A stretch of 64,000 bases of DNA from Pseudolysinimonas kribbensis (GCF_030161895.1 NZ_BSVB01000001.1:1-64000); one strand, 5' to 3'; counted from the stretch's first letter, positions 10,872 through 21,941 are shown. Translations and numbers: made by a program. The notes: generated by a model from the sequence alone, not told the origin.

Positions 10872-10954
10872 CGACGAAGTCGGCAGATGTCGGGCGCCGA
10901 TGGCGGCCGACCGATCGCTCCTGCGACAGCAGGTAGCGGCTTCAGCATCTGACG
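10856..10954 (+). repeat. 18-bp direct repeat copying the 3' end of the SufT-like gene
   Basis: CGGCTTCAGCATCTGACG occurs at 10856-10873, covering the last codons and stop of the SufT-like gene, and again at 10937-10954 in the spacer. The remaining spacer to 11050 has no gene. A small partial duplication is the simplest reading. Confidence 0.75.
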
Positions 10955-11050
10955 GCGAACGCGGGGAGCTCGGAGTCCGGTCCGCCCCCGTTCTGGCCCC
11001 ACCCCTTCTGGGACCTCGGATCGCTCCGTCCGCCCCGATAACCTGAGTCC

Positions 11051-12748
11051 ATGTCGGCGGGGAGCGACGCGCCCCGTCGCGGCCGCGATCGCGCGCGGCT
11101 GCGACGGCGATCCTGGCGAGCCAGATGCTGGTCTCCGCCGCGGTCCTCGTCGTGGTCGTCGCGATCGTCGTCTTCGCACCGGAGGCCCTCACCCAGCCCG
11201 CGATCTTCGCCGGCATCGGCCTCGTCTTCGTGCTCACCGGCGTCGCGGCGATGGTGCCGTGGGACCTGATCTCGCGACAGTGGCGGGTGCTGATGCCGGT
11301 GCTGAACATCCTGGCGATCGGCGCGATCCGCGCGGCCGAGCCGCAACTGGGCTCCGGTCTCATGATGGTCTTCCCGGTGATCTGGCTGGCCAGGTCGTTC
11401 GCGCTGGTCGAGGTGGTCGGCGGCACGAGCCTGGCGGTCGCCATGATCTGGATCAGTCGCGCTCTCTCGCCGACCCCCTGGTCGTCAACGACTTCGCCTC
11501 CGTCGTGCTCCTTCCCATCACGCTCGGTTTCGTCTCGACCACGGTGTACGTCGCGGCGCGGCGCTCGCGCGCGCAGTCGGTGCTGCTGCGGCAGCATTCG
11601 CAGCTCATCGAGAACGCGCTGGAGCGAGCGCGCCAGCAGCAGCGGCTGCTCGACGAGGTGCTCAACACCGTCGACTTCGGCGTGCTGGCCTTCGACCGGA
11701 ACGGCCAGGTCACCTTCGTCAACCGCACGCAGCGCCGGTGGCTCGATGAGTTCGGCGAGCCCAAGACCGTGTTCGTGCATCGCGTCGTCTATCAGGCGGA
11801 CCGAGCCACCCCTATCCGCAGCAGAACCGTCCGTTCGCCCGCGCCCTTGCGGGGCAGGAGTTCGACGGCCTCGTCATCTGGGTGGGCGACCCCGGCGGGC
11901 GCCGCGCCGCCTACTCAGTGGGATCGCGGGCGCTGCGTGACGCCCGCGGCGAATACCGCGGCGGCGTGGTCGTCGTCAAGGACGTCACCCGGGAGCTCGA
12001 CGCCGTCCGGGCGCGGGACGATCTGGTGGGCTCGGTGACGCACGAGCTGCGCTCTCCGCTCACCTCGATCCTCGGGTATCTCGACCTCGTCCGCGACGCC
12101 GACCTCGACGACGAGACGCTCGAGCAGGTCGACGTGGCCGCGAGCAACGCCGAGCGACTGCTCGTGCTCGTCAACGACCTGCTGCGCGCCGCGAGCGACG
12201 CGGACAAGAACCTGCCGATGTCGTTCGTACGAGCCGACGTGGCGGAGATCGCCCGGGAGTCCGTCGCGTCGCAGCGCATCTTCGCCGAGGACCGCGAGGT
12301 CGAGCTCGAGCTCGATGTCCCGGCGTCCGCGACGGCGACGATCGATCCGGTGCGCATCCGGCAGGTGGTCGACAACCTCGTCACGAACGCCATCAAGTAC
12401 AACCGCGAGTGGGGAACGGTCCAGGTGTCGGTGCGCGAGACCGGCCCCGCGATCACCCTGGAGGTCCGCGACACCGGCCAGGGCATCCCGGACATCGACC
12501 TCGCCCGCATCTTCGACCGCTTCTATCGCACCAAGTCGGCCCGCAACTCCACGACCGGCGGCACCGGGCTCGGCCTGGCCATCACGCGCGAGATCGTCCA
12601 GCGACATGGCGGCGACCTGTCGGTGGAGAGCGAGCTGGGGCTCGGCAGCACCTTCCGCGTCCGGATTCCGACCGAGCACGTCGCGCCGGATGCGCCAGAT
12701 CGAGCCATCTCGGCATCCTCGATCGCCCGCCATGGAAAGGCAGCATGA
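11051..12748 (+). CDS. Membrane sensor histidine kinase with PAS domain, three frame breaks
   Basis: The order is about five membrane segments (residues 25-160), a PAS-like domain (VLNTVDFGVLAFDRNG), a HisKA box with the phospho-accepting His in VTHELRSPLTS, and an HATPase domain (N box NLVTNAIKYN, DTGQGI, GGTGLGLAI). It senses an unknown signal and should phosphorylate a response regulator, plausibly the OmpR-type one at 16586. Breaks lie near 11073 (CCCC), about 11470 and 11813 (CCCC); repaired length is 566. TAACCT ends 7 nt before ATG 11051, suggesting a leaderless transcript. Its stop overlaps the next start. Confidence 0.85.
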
Positions 12749-13895
12749 AGCTCGACATCACCACCGTCGCCGCCGTCAGCGGGTTCATCGTGATCCTGTG
12801 CGGTGTGACGTTCGTGCTGAATACGACCCTGCGCCGCAACGACGCCGTGGGCCGGATCTGGAGCGTCGCGTTCGTGGCAGGCATCCTCGAGACGCTCGCG
12901 TACACGATCGAGGGGCTGCAGCCGTCGGCCTGGTGGGCGATCGCCGTCGGCAACGGGGCCTTCGTGCTCGCGATCGGGATGCTGTGGTCGGGCCACCGTG
13001 CCGCGAACGGACGTCGGCCGCTCACCGCGGTGCCGCTCGGCGTCGCGGCACTCGTCGCCGCCGCGGTGCTCGCGCGGGGGCGTCCGCCGGCATGTGGGCC
13101 GGCGCGGTCGAGATGTTCGTCGCGGCCGCGGTGCTCGCCGGCCTCGGATTCATCGAGACCCTCCGCGGGTGGCTCAGACGCAGCCTCAACGCCCGGATCG
13201 TCGGCATCGCGAGCCTCGTCATGGCGCTGTACTACGCCGCCCGCGCGGTGCTGCTGCCGCTGCTGGGCCCCTCGGACGCGGTCTTCTCCACGGGATTCGG
13301 ACCGGCGGAGGCCACCCTCGTGAACCTCGGCCTGATCGTCCTCGGGACGGTGAGCCTCTCCATGCTCCAGATGGAACGCTTCCGGCGCCCTGGGCTGAAC
13401 ATCCCATCCGACTCGGAAGCCGACGGACTGCTCGCCGATGACCGATTCCGGACCCTGGCGGAGGTCTGGCTGCGCCGGGCGATGCGCGACCAGACGACGA
13501 TCGCGCTCGTGCTGGTCGAGCTCGCCAACATCGACGAGATCAACCTGGCCTTCGGGCGCGGGCTGGGGGACCACGCCATCCGGGTCATGGGACGGCTGGC
13601 GCTCGGCGACGCTCCCGCCGCGTCGCTGGTCGGACGGCTGAGCCGCCGGCGGTTCGCCGTGCTGTTCCCGATGGACGACGAGGACGACGCGCGCGTCGTC
13701 GCCGAGCGCATCAACGGAGACGCTCTCACCTCGCCGATCGACGACGCGGACCGGTTCCGTGTCGCGACCTACATCGGCATCACCTCGACGCGAGCCGCCG
13801 GATCGCGCTACGACGAACTGCTCGAGACCGCCGAAGCCGTGCTCGACCTCGCGATCGACTCCGGCCGCCCCGGCACGATCGAGTACGCGGCCTAA
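12745..13895 (+). CDS. Membrane protein with degenerate GGDEF domain
   Basis: Seven or so N-terminal membrane segments (residues 1-205), then a GGDEF-fold domain recognisable from LANIDEINLAFGRGLGDHAIRVMGRL and the strand FAVLFP. The catalytic GGDEF is replaced by SRRRF, so cyclic-di-GMP synthesis is not expected; binding or scaffolding is more likely (inference). One G is missing near 13079 (GGGGG); repaired length is 383. The ATG start overlaps the kinase stop, so both are co-expressed. Its stop overlaps the convergent lipoprotein gene by a few bases. Confidence 0.78.
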
Positions 13896-14497
13896 CGCGC
13901 CGGGAAGGTCACGGTGACGCTGTCCGACGCGGTCTCCTTGGCGTACGTCGACGAGCTGGCCCCGGTCTGCAGCAGCAGCTCGTAGACGATCGAGAAGGTC
14001 GCCGAGGTGGCCGACGGGGCGACGGGTGGCACGACGAAGGTCTGCGAGTAGCTGAACGGCTGCTTGATGAAGTACCCCGGCGGCACCGTCGACTGGTCGA
14101 CCTGCGCCGCGGGAGCCGGGAGGGCCCCCTTCGGACCCCGCACCGTCGTCGTCATGGTCACCTTGCTCAGATACACGCCCTGGCCCACGTCGGTGCCGAG
14201 CGAGGCGACCGCGGTGAGGCTCAGCGGCTTGTTCGCGTCGGCGTACCACCGGCCGATGTCGAGGGTCGAGAAGTAGGTGACGTCGAGCGTGATGTCGCCC
14301 GCCTTGAGGGTCCGCTTCGTGGAACCCGTCTGCAGGTCGTTGTGGACGACGACGATCCGGGTCGACGTCGGCGACGGTGTCGCGCCTCCGGTCGCCGCTC
14401 CGCTTTGATCCCAGGGCGGTGTTCCGCACGCGGCGAGCGCCAGCACGAGCGCCGAGCCAGCGGCGACCACGACGATCCCACGTCCCGTCCGCGTCAT
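13892..14497 (-). CDS. Secreted lipoprotein of unknown function
   Basis: 201 residues with a lipoprotein signal: hydrophobic stretch then LALAAC, making Cys the likely lipidated residue (about residue 26). A Thr/Ser/Pro-rich linker follows, then a beta-rich domain with no family I recognise. It is divergent from the GT2 synthase, sharing a 149-bp spacer, and lies inside the signalling and polysaccharide locus. It could be an extracytoplasmic partner of the synthase, but only position supports this. Confidence 0.72.
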   Translation of the reverse strand: MTRTGRGIVVVAAGSALVLALAACGTPPWDQSGAATGGATPSPTSTRIVVVHNDLQTGSTKRTLKAGDITLDVTYFSTLDIGRWYADANKPLSLTAVASLGTDVGQGVYLSKVTMTTTVRGPKGALPAPAAQVDQSTVPPGYFIKQPFSYSQTFVVPPVAPSATSATFSIVYELLLQTGASSSTYAKETASDSVTVTFPAR

Positions 14498-14646
14498 CCG
14501 GCACCCCCGTCCACGACCCCGCTGCGACTTGATCCGATCTTGAGGTGATCTTGCCGGGGACCAGGCCCGGTCCTTGAGGTCGCTGCTGAACACTGACTGT
14601 AGCGGCCAGGGACAGACCCGGAACCGCGACACGGGGGATGACAGAC
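14498..14646 (+). promoter_or_regulatory. Divergent promoter region of lipoprotein and GT2 synthase
   Basis: This 149-bp spacer carries two copies of CTTGAGGT (14539-14546 and 14573-14580, 34 bp apart) and a nearby TGATCTTG. Repeats at this spacing are candidate sites for an OmpR-type regulator such as the one at 16586. GGGGGA precedes ATG 14647 by 8-9 nt. No experimental support. Confidence 0.35.
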
Positions 14647-16083
14647 ATGACGGACACCATCGCGGCGCCCAAGGCGTACGTGACGCGGGTCGAGCCCGAC
14701 GCCGACAACGACTTCATCGCCTCCGTCGAGGCTCTCAGCGTCCAGCGCGCCACCATCGGCTGCATCATCCCGGCCTACAACGAGGGGGAATCGATCGCCC
14801 AGGTGCTGGAGTCGCTGCTCGCGCAGTCACGCGTTCCCGACATGATCCACGTGGTCGTGAACAACACCACGGATGACACCGTCGCCATCGCGAGCGCCTA
14901 CGCCGGCCCGCACCGCGTCGTCAACGCCGCACGCGAGCAGTTCACCGAGGTCTTCGTCCACGACATCGGCAAGAACCCCGACAAGAAGGTCGGCGCACTC
15001 AACTACGGCTTCGAGCTCGTCGAAGGCTGCGACTACCTGCTCGGCGTGGACGGCGACACGGTCGCCGACGCCGACGCGGTGCAACGCCTCGAGGAGGAGA
15101 TCGTCAGCGACACGCGCATCGGCGGCATCTCGGCGATCTACACGATCGACGACACCCGGATGTCCGGCATGGCGGGCTTCCTGGTCGCCGGCCAGCGCGC
15201 CCAGTTCGCGGCCTTCAACATGCAGAACATGCTGCGCGGACGCAACATGGCGGTCCTCGGCGGTCAGTTCTCGATCTTCTCGATGAAGGCCCTGCACCAG
15301 GCCATGATCGACAACCACCAGTCCACGCCGTGGGTCAAGGACAGCGAGGTCGAGGACTCGCTCCTCTCGCTGCAGATCAAGAGCGCCGGATATCTCACCA
15401 AGATCAGCGCCCGCGCCCGCGCCGACGTCGGCGGCATGACCACGCTGCGCGGCCTCGATGCCCAGCAGGTCAAGTGGAACTTCGGAGCGATCGAGCTCAT
15501 GTGGCCCGGTCAGCGCGGCGACACGAAGGGCCAGCCACTGCATCCGAACCTCCGCCTGCGCTGGCTCGAGAACCTGTCGATGCTCATCAACGGCGTCACG
15601 CGTCTGCTGTTCGTCCTGCTGCTGGTGGGGTCGCTGTCGATCCACGCGTTCGTGTTCGAGCCGATCTGGCTGATCGCGCCGGCCGTCGCGATCCTGCTCA
15701 ACCTGCGCATCGCGCTGTCCATGCACCGGCGCGACGCGAAGGACATCCTGTTCGCCGCGCTGTTCGTCCCGTCGGAGATCTACATGTGGATCCGGCTGGG
15801 CCACTTCGTGCGGGCGTGGAGCAAGTTCCTCAGTCGCAAGCAGGTCGACAACTGGGCCGCCCAGGCCAAGGCGGAGCGCGGCTCCGGCAGCGCGTTCATC
15901 GCGCCGGCGGTCATCGCCGTGCTCGTCATGGCCGTGCTCGTGCTCGGGTGGTTCCTGCTGCCGGTGATCATCCAGTCGTCGATCCTCTGGGTCGGCTGGC
16001 CGATCCTGGGGGTCATCACCGCCGTCCAGACGGTCGGGATGCTGTTCAAGCTCCTGCGCCGCCAGCGCGGATACCGGGTGTGA
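14647..16083 (+). CDS. Membrane-bound processive glycosyltransferase, family 2
   Basis: 478 residues. A GT-A catalytic domain carries IIPAYNEGESI, VDGDT (134-138), VEDS (about 235-238, the catalytic-base region) and QQVKW (273-277, matching the QxxRW motif of cellulose, hyaluronan and poly-GlcNAc synthases with K for R). About five membrane helices fill residues 310-475. It likely polymerises an extracellular polysaccharide from UDP-sugars and exports it; the sugar cannot be told from sequence. I chose ATG 14647 over 14638 because the G-rich ribosome site fits it. No PilZ domain is visible. The stop overlaps the Hpt-like gene. Confidence 0.85.
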   Translation: MTDTIAAPKAYVTRVEPDADNDFIASVEALSVQRATIGCIIPAYNEGESIAQVLESLLAQSRVPDMIHVVVNNTTDDTVAIASAYAGPHRVVNAAREQFTEVFVHDIGKNPDKKVGALNYGFELVEGCDYLLGVDGDTVADADAVQRLEEEIVSDTRIGGISAIYTIDDTRMSGMAGFLVAGQRAQFAAFNMQNMLRGRNMAVLGGQFSIFSMKALHQAMIDNHQSTPWVKDSEVEDSLLSLQIKSAGYLTKISARARADVGGMTTLRGLDAQQVKWNFGAIELMWPGQRGDTKGQPLHPNLRLRWLENLSMLINGVTRLLFVLLLVGSLSIHAFVFEPIWLIAPAVAILLNLRIALSMHRRDAKDILFAALFVPSEIYMWIRLGHFVRAWSKFLSRKQVDNWAAQAKAERGSGSAFIAPAVIAVLVMAVLVLGWFLLPVIIQSSILWVGWPILGVITAVQTVGMLFKLLRRQRGYRV

Positions 16084-16457
16084 CCGCCATGACCTACATG
16101 CACATCGACGAGGCGATCGTCGTGCGACTCCTGCGGGAGCTCGCGGGCGACGTCCCGGCCGGCGTGCGCTTCCTGACCGACTTCGTTCGGGCGTGGGAGG
16201 GCCGGGTCGCCCGGCTCCTCGACGCGGCCGAACGACGTGACCCCGAGGACGTGACCACCGTGTTGCTGAGCGTTCGCACTGCGAGCGGGATGCTGGGAGC
16301 CACGGCTCTGTCTTCGGCCGCGAGCGATCTGGAGCACCGGATCGCCGCAACCCACCAGGTGGACGGACCCGCCGTCCGGCGACTCGTGGAGGTGGGCACC
16401 GCCTCCTGCCACGAACTGGCCGACCTGGCCCACCGACTGGAGGCTGCGCCCGCCTGA
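16080..16457 (+). CDS. Hpt-like protein lacking the phospho-accepting histidine
   Basis: 125 residues, all helical in appearance, resembling a histidine phosphotransfer domain around LSVRTASGMLGATALSSAASDLE. Aligned to the usual HSLKxASGxLGA pattern, the phospho-accepting His is Leu63 and the Lys is Arg66. It therefore cannot relay phosphate in the usual way and may be a binding adaptor, like pseudo-Hpt proteins elsewhere. The GTG start overlaps the synthase stop; ATG 16089 is an alternative. The frame is intact, so this is unlikely to be a sequencing error. Confidence 0.7.
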   Translation: MTAMTYMHIDEAIVVRLLRELAGDVPAGVRFLTDFVRAWEGRVARLLDAAERRDPEDVTTVLLSVRTASGMLGATALSSAASDLEHRIAATHQVDGPAVRRLVEVGTASCHELADLAHRLEAAPA

Positions 16458-16585
16458 GAACCCGATCCGTTCGCCGCGACCCCCGACGCGGCCCGCCGAA
16501 TCTAGACGGCGGTGACGACTTCCATCCCCCTGGGTCGTCGGACGGAGCTCAGGCGGGGCGGCCTCCCGTCAGCGTCCTCCGGACG

Positions 16586-17443
16586 TCAGTCGTCGGCGGC
16601 GGTGAGGCGGTATCCGACGCCGCGCACGGTCTCGATCCAGCGTGGCGTGGCGGAGCTCTCACCGATCTTCTTGCGCAGGTTGCCCATGTGCACCTCGATG
16701 CCGCGCTTATCCGCCTCGCTCACGAAGTGGCTCGTCACGTAGCTCTCGCCGCGCAGCAGGAGCGCCAGATCCGCCTTCGTGCGCACCCGCCGACCCGACT
16801 GCATGAGCGCGGCGAGCAGCTCGAACTCCGACCGGGTCAGCGGGATCTCCTCGTCGTCCACGCGCACGATATGCATCGGCAGGTTGAGCCGGAGGCCGTT
16901 GTGCTCGATCCAGCCCTCTGCATCGTCCCGCACAGCCGATCCCGACGCGACGGGCGTCCCGTCGGTCTCGGCGCCCGGCTGCACCGGTTCGGTCGACGCG
17001 TCGTCAGCGGGGGAGAGCGCGGAGGATCCGGCGACCGAGGCCGGGTCGTCGGGGGAACCGAGCGTCCGCGGACGCCGCAGCATCGCCTCGATCCGAGCGC
17101 GCAGTTCGCGGGGCCGGAACGGCTTGGTGATGTAGTCGTCGGCGCCCGCCTCCAGCCCCTGCAGGGTGTCGATCTCCTCGTCGAGAGCGGTGAGCATCAC
17201 GATGTAGGTGGAGCTGAAGGCCCGGATCCGCTTCGCGGTCTCGAAGCCGTCGATCCCGGGCATGTTGACGTCGAGGGTCGTGACGGTCGGGCTGAACGCG
17301 CGCACCGCCTCGATCCCGTCCAGCCCGTTCGACCGGGCGACGACCTCGAATCCGCCCTGGGTGAGGACGGTCTCGAGCAGGTTGCGGATGTCGTCGTCGT
17401 CCTCGATCACCACTGCCACCCGACGTGCGTCGCGTTCGGCCAT
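16586..17443 (-). CDS. OmpR-family response regulator with long linker
   Basis: 285 residues. The receiver domain has the acidic pocket EDDDD (14-18), phospho-acceptor Asp58 in TLDVNMPG and Lys in TKPF. A roughly 55-residue Pro/Ser/Asp-rich linker separates it from a winged-helix DNA-binding domain (LTRSEFELLAALM, VEVHMGNLRKKIG-like end with VRGVGYRL). ATG 17443 follows a strong GGAGGAGA site. It is 1 nt downstream of the GH6 gene and co-directional, so both probably share a transcript. The kinase at 11051 is the nearest partner. Confidence 0.92.
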   Translation of the reverse strand: MAERDARRVAVVIEDDDDIRNLLETVLTQGGFEVVARSNGLDGIEAVRAFSPTVTTLDVNMPGIDGFETAKRIRAFSSTYIVMLTALDEEIDTLQGLEAGADDYITKPFRPRELRARIEAMLRRPRTLGSPDDPASVAGSSALSPADDASTEPVQPGAETDGTPVASGSAVRDDAEGWIEHNGLRLNLPMHIVRVDDEEIPLTRSEFELLAALMQSGRRVRTKADLALLLRGESYVTSHFVSEADKRGIEVHMGNLRKKIGESSATPRWIETVRGVGYRLTAADD

Positions 17444-17444
17444 C

Positions 17445-18413
17445 TCAGTCTCCTCCTGCGATGAGCGCTCGCGCGCCATCCGGCCACCATCGCCCGGCCG
17501 CCGGACCGCCGTTGCAGGCGCCGTCGCTCTCGCCCGGGTTCTTGACCCACAGCGTCGCATCCAGGTGCGTTCGATCCTCGACGACGCGCGGCGGGTCGCC
17601 GAGCCCGCGACCGGGCGGATTGCACCACGCCTGGTCGGGCGCGGGCCCGTTGCCGTTGCGCGAGGTGTCGATCACGTAGTGCGCGCCGCCCAGCGCGGCG
17701 CTGATGGCCTCGTCGTACCTGCGCTCCGCGGCGGTCGTCTCGAAGTTGGAGACGTTGCTCGCGAACCCGCGCACCCGGTCGACCCCGGCATCCCGGAGCA
17801 GGCCAGCCATGAGCGCGGGATCGAGCCAGCCGGAGTGACCCGCGTCCAGATAGACGACGGCGCCCGTCGGGGCGAGCAGACCGACCGCGTCGCGCAGCTG
17901 CGCCACCCGCGCCGACCGATCGTGGCACTCGGCGGTGAGGGCGAGCGCATCCGGTTCGACGACGACGAGGGTCTGCGCCGTCAGCGAGCGTGCGATGGCC
18001 CGGAGCCAATCGCGGTATGCGGCGTCATCCGCCGTTCCGCCGGCGGACTCCTGCGCCTGGCAATCGCGGTGCGGGATGCCGTAGACGACGAACACGGGCC
18101 ACTCGCCTCCGCGCCGGGCGGCATCCACGATCCCACCGACGTATCCGCCCACCTCGGACGCACCATGCGCCTCCGGGGTCAGCCAGATCGCGGCGGGCTC
18201 ACGGCCGATCGGGCCGAAGGAGGGATCGCGACGGGCGGCGAGCGCCGCGCTCGAGGCGGGATCGACGTAGAACCGCGCCTCATGCAGCGGATTGGCGGAG
18301 GTCGCGCGCGGCACCGTCGCGGAGAAGACCGCGACGCCGGCGAGCCCGAGGAGAACGGCCGTCAGCACGCCGATGACGAGGCCGACCGCGACCCGACGGG
18401 GCGTCTCGGTCAT
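17445..18413 (-). CDS. Membrane-anchored glycoside hydrolase family 6 protein
   Basis: 322 residues with one N-terminal membrane segment (about 9-31) and then a GH6 domain. Family hallmarks are VVVEPDALAL, VYLDAGHSGWL, FASNVSNF and WVKNPGESDG, so the catalytic Asp residues appear present. GH6 enzymes cleave beta-1,4-glucan, which makes it a likely trimming enzyme for the polymer of the nearby GT2 synthase, analogous to the endoglucanase beside Streptomyces cslA. It is first of a two-gene unit with the response regulator. Confidence 0.86.
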   Translation of the reverse strand: MTETPRRVAVGLVIGVLTAVLLGLAGVAVFSATVPRATSANPLHEARFYVDPASSAALAARRDPSFGPIGREPAAIWLTPEAHGASEVGGYVGGIVDAARRGGEWPVFVVYGIPHRDCQAQESAGGTADDAAYRDWLRAIARSLTAQTLVVVEPDALALTAECHDRSARVAQLRDAVGLLAPTGAVVYLDAGHSGWLDPALMAGLLRDAGVDRVRGFASNVSNFETTAAERRYDEAISAALGGAHYVIDTSRNGNGPAPDQAWCNPPGRGLGDPPRVVEDRTHLDATLWVKNPGESDGACNGGPAAGRWWPDGARALIAGGD

Positions 18414-18470
18414 GCCGTCGCCCTCGTCACGCCGAAGCGCCCACCGTGCACCGCCCCCCCCGTAGGTCGC
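18414..18470 (-). other. Short spacer with an 8-C run
   Basis: A 57-bp gap between bioY and the GH6 gene. It contains the longest C homopolymer noticed in the window (18454-18461). No terminator hairpin was recognised. Confidence 0.5.
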
Positions 18471-19078
18471 TCAGGCCGAGCGATGGTTCTCGGCGCGGTC
18501 GCTCATCCTCCAGGCGAGGGGCAGGATCACCCCGGCGACCGCGGCCTTGATGGCGTCGCCGAGCAGGAAGACCAGGAGCCCGTTCTGGAGCGTGAAGCCG
18601 ACCGGGTCGGCCTGGTGCACGCCGACGGTCAGGTAGAGCCAGGGCAGTCCGAACAGGTACATGACGGCGGAGCCGGCCAGGAAGGCGACGACGGTGCCGT
18701 ACCAACGGCGGTCCCAGCGGCGCGCGGCGAGCCAGCCCACCAGTCCGGCCGCGAACAGGAACCCGACGATGTACCCCCGGAGGCCAGTGCGAACAGACTG
18801 CCGTGGGCGCCGCCCGTGAAGATCGGCAGTCCGGCCACACCGAGCACGAGATACAGCGCCATCGACAGCGCGCCGCGCACCGGCCCGAGGGCCGCACCCA
18901 CGAACAGGACCGCGAACGTCTGACCCGTGATGGGTACCGGCCACAACGGAATCGCGACCTGCGCCAGCAGCGCGACGAGGCCGGTTCCGCCGACCACGAA
19001 GATCGCGCTCGTGATCCACGACCGAGGGACCACGCGATCGGCGAGGACGGGACGGCGGACGGGCGCTGCGATGGTCAT
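18471..19078 (-). CDS. bioY: Biotin transporter substrate-binding component BioY, one frame break
   Basis: Six-helix S component that binds biotin in the membrane. Recognisable segments are PITGQTFAVLFVGAALGPVRGA, YLVLGVAGLPIFTGG and FLLGDAIKAAVAGVILP. A G is missing near 18776 (GGGGG; restored as SGGYIVGFL); repaired length is 202. No bioM or bioN gene is adjacent. TAGCCT lies about 7 nt before ATG 19078 on the minus strand, suggesting leaderless expression. Confidence 0.9.
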
Positions 19079-19148
19079 GCGGCTAGGCTAGCGGGCTGGC
19101 CCACGTCGGCCTCATCAACCCTCCCCACCAAAGAACCGGAGTCCTTCT

Positions 19149-20742
<1,594 letters not shown>

Positions 20743-20747
<5 letters not shown>

Positions 20748-20900
20748 CGCGCCGCCGCTCCTGCGGCGCGCGGCCGCTGCGCGGGACGAGCGCGGTCGCC
20801 CCGCTTCGCTGGGTCAGTTAGCGCGCCGCCGCTCCTGCGGCGCGCGGCCGCTACGCGGGACGAGCGCGGTCGCCCCGCTTCGCTGGGTCAGTTAGCGCGC
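20743..20900 (+). repeat. Two tandem 74-bp units with internal hairpin
   Basis: Units start at 20743 and 20817, and a partial third at 20891. They differ at one base (CCGCTGCGCG against CCGCTACGCG). Each begins GTTAGCGCGCC and holds the palindrome GCGCGCCGC / GCGGCGCGC around a CGCTCCT loop. The array fills the gap between the convergent ABC-F and SURF1 genes and could act as a bidirectional terminator. Confidence 0.85.
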
Positions 20901-20903
20901 CAG

Positions 20904-21712
20904 CTAGTCCGGGTTGCGGTCGAGGACCGCGTCCTCGTAGTCGGCGTCGTGCGAGGGGCGGCGCGACCGCAGGGCGACCGCGCGCTCCTCGGCCGACATG
21001 GCGCCGAGGCGCTTCTCGCGGCGGTAGGCCCAGACCAGGCCCACGACGGCGAGCAGCGCGAACACGATCCACTGGATCGCGTAGGAGAGGAACGGCCCCG
21101 GATCGGCCACCGGCTCGGGCTCCGCGACGGGCCGGCTCGTCGCGGGGGATCCTCGCGCGTCATCGTGCCGTACGCGCCCGTGTACGTGTCCGCGCCGGTT
21201 GCGCGGGCGATCTGAGGCAGATCGATCGAGGCGATCTGGCCCCGCGGCGAGGTGCGGCCGGGCAGGTCGGGCTCGCTCTGCTGCAGCCGCACGACGACCG
21301 ACACGTCACCGGACGGCGGCGCGGGCACCTGCGGCACATCGCCCCGCGCGGGAATCGGGAGCCAGCCGCGGTCGACGACGAAGATCCGGCCGTCGGGCAG
21401 GCGCAGCGGCACCAGCACCTCGAATCCGGGGTTGTCGTTGCGCGCACGATCGCGTACGAGCAGCTGCTGGCCGGGCAGGTACCGCCCGTGCAGCGTCACC
21501 TCGCGCCACTCCAGGTCGTGCCGCCAGGAGTCGAGGCTCGGCAGCGCCTGGTCGACCGGCACGGCGGGCTTGGACCAGTTGATCGAGATGAGCGTGTTCT
21601 CGGCCGTCCGCTCGGCGTTGCGCGACCACTGCCACCAGGAGAGGACGCCGCAGGCGATCGAGAAGACGACGACGAGGGCGACGTAGCCGCCCCAGCGTCG
21701 GATGCCGCTCAC
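20904..21712 (-). CDS. SURF1-family cytochrome oxidase assembly protein, one frame break
   Basis: 269 residues once a C is restored near 21152 (CCCCC). The N-terminal helix (10-28) with WWQW, the external domain (PVPVDQALP-like, WREVTLHGRYL, VDRGWLP) and the C-terminal helix before YRREKRLG fit SURF1, which helps insert haem a into cytochrome oxidase. This suits the haem A genes earlier in the window. The GTG start overlaps the upstream small gene's stop. Confidence 0.88.
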
Positions 21713-21941
21713 GCGCGATCCGGCACGACGTCAGCCACGACGTCGAGCGCGGTCACGACCACCGGGAACCCGCGCGAGGCGAGGTACCCCTCGAGGTGGT
21801 CGCGGTGGGCGTCGCAGGCCAGCCAGACCTTGACGCGGTCGGGGAGTGCAGGCGGGGATTGCGCCAATTGACCCGCCAGGACGCCGGCTCCCGGCATCCC
21901 GCGCTCGAGCACTGGGTGGGCGCCTCGCCGCCGCCGATCAC
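21709..21941 (-). CDS. Small conserved Cys-containing protein, one frame break
   Basis: 77 residues after adding one C near 21842 (CCCC). Cys pattern CSSAGC near residues 10-15, then WLACDAH, could bind a metal; no function known to me. It overlaps the DUF3099 stop (GTGA) upstream and the SURF1 start downstream, so all three are translationally coupled. Confidence 0.68.

Noticed and set aside
18454-18461. 8-C run as a phase-variation tract
   Set aside because: It lies in a spacer outside any reading frame, and run lengths in this sequence are unreliable.
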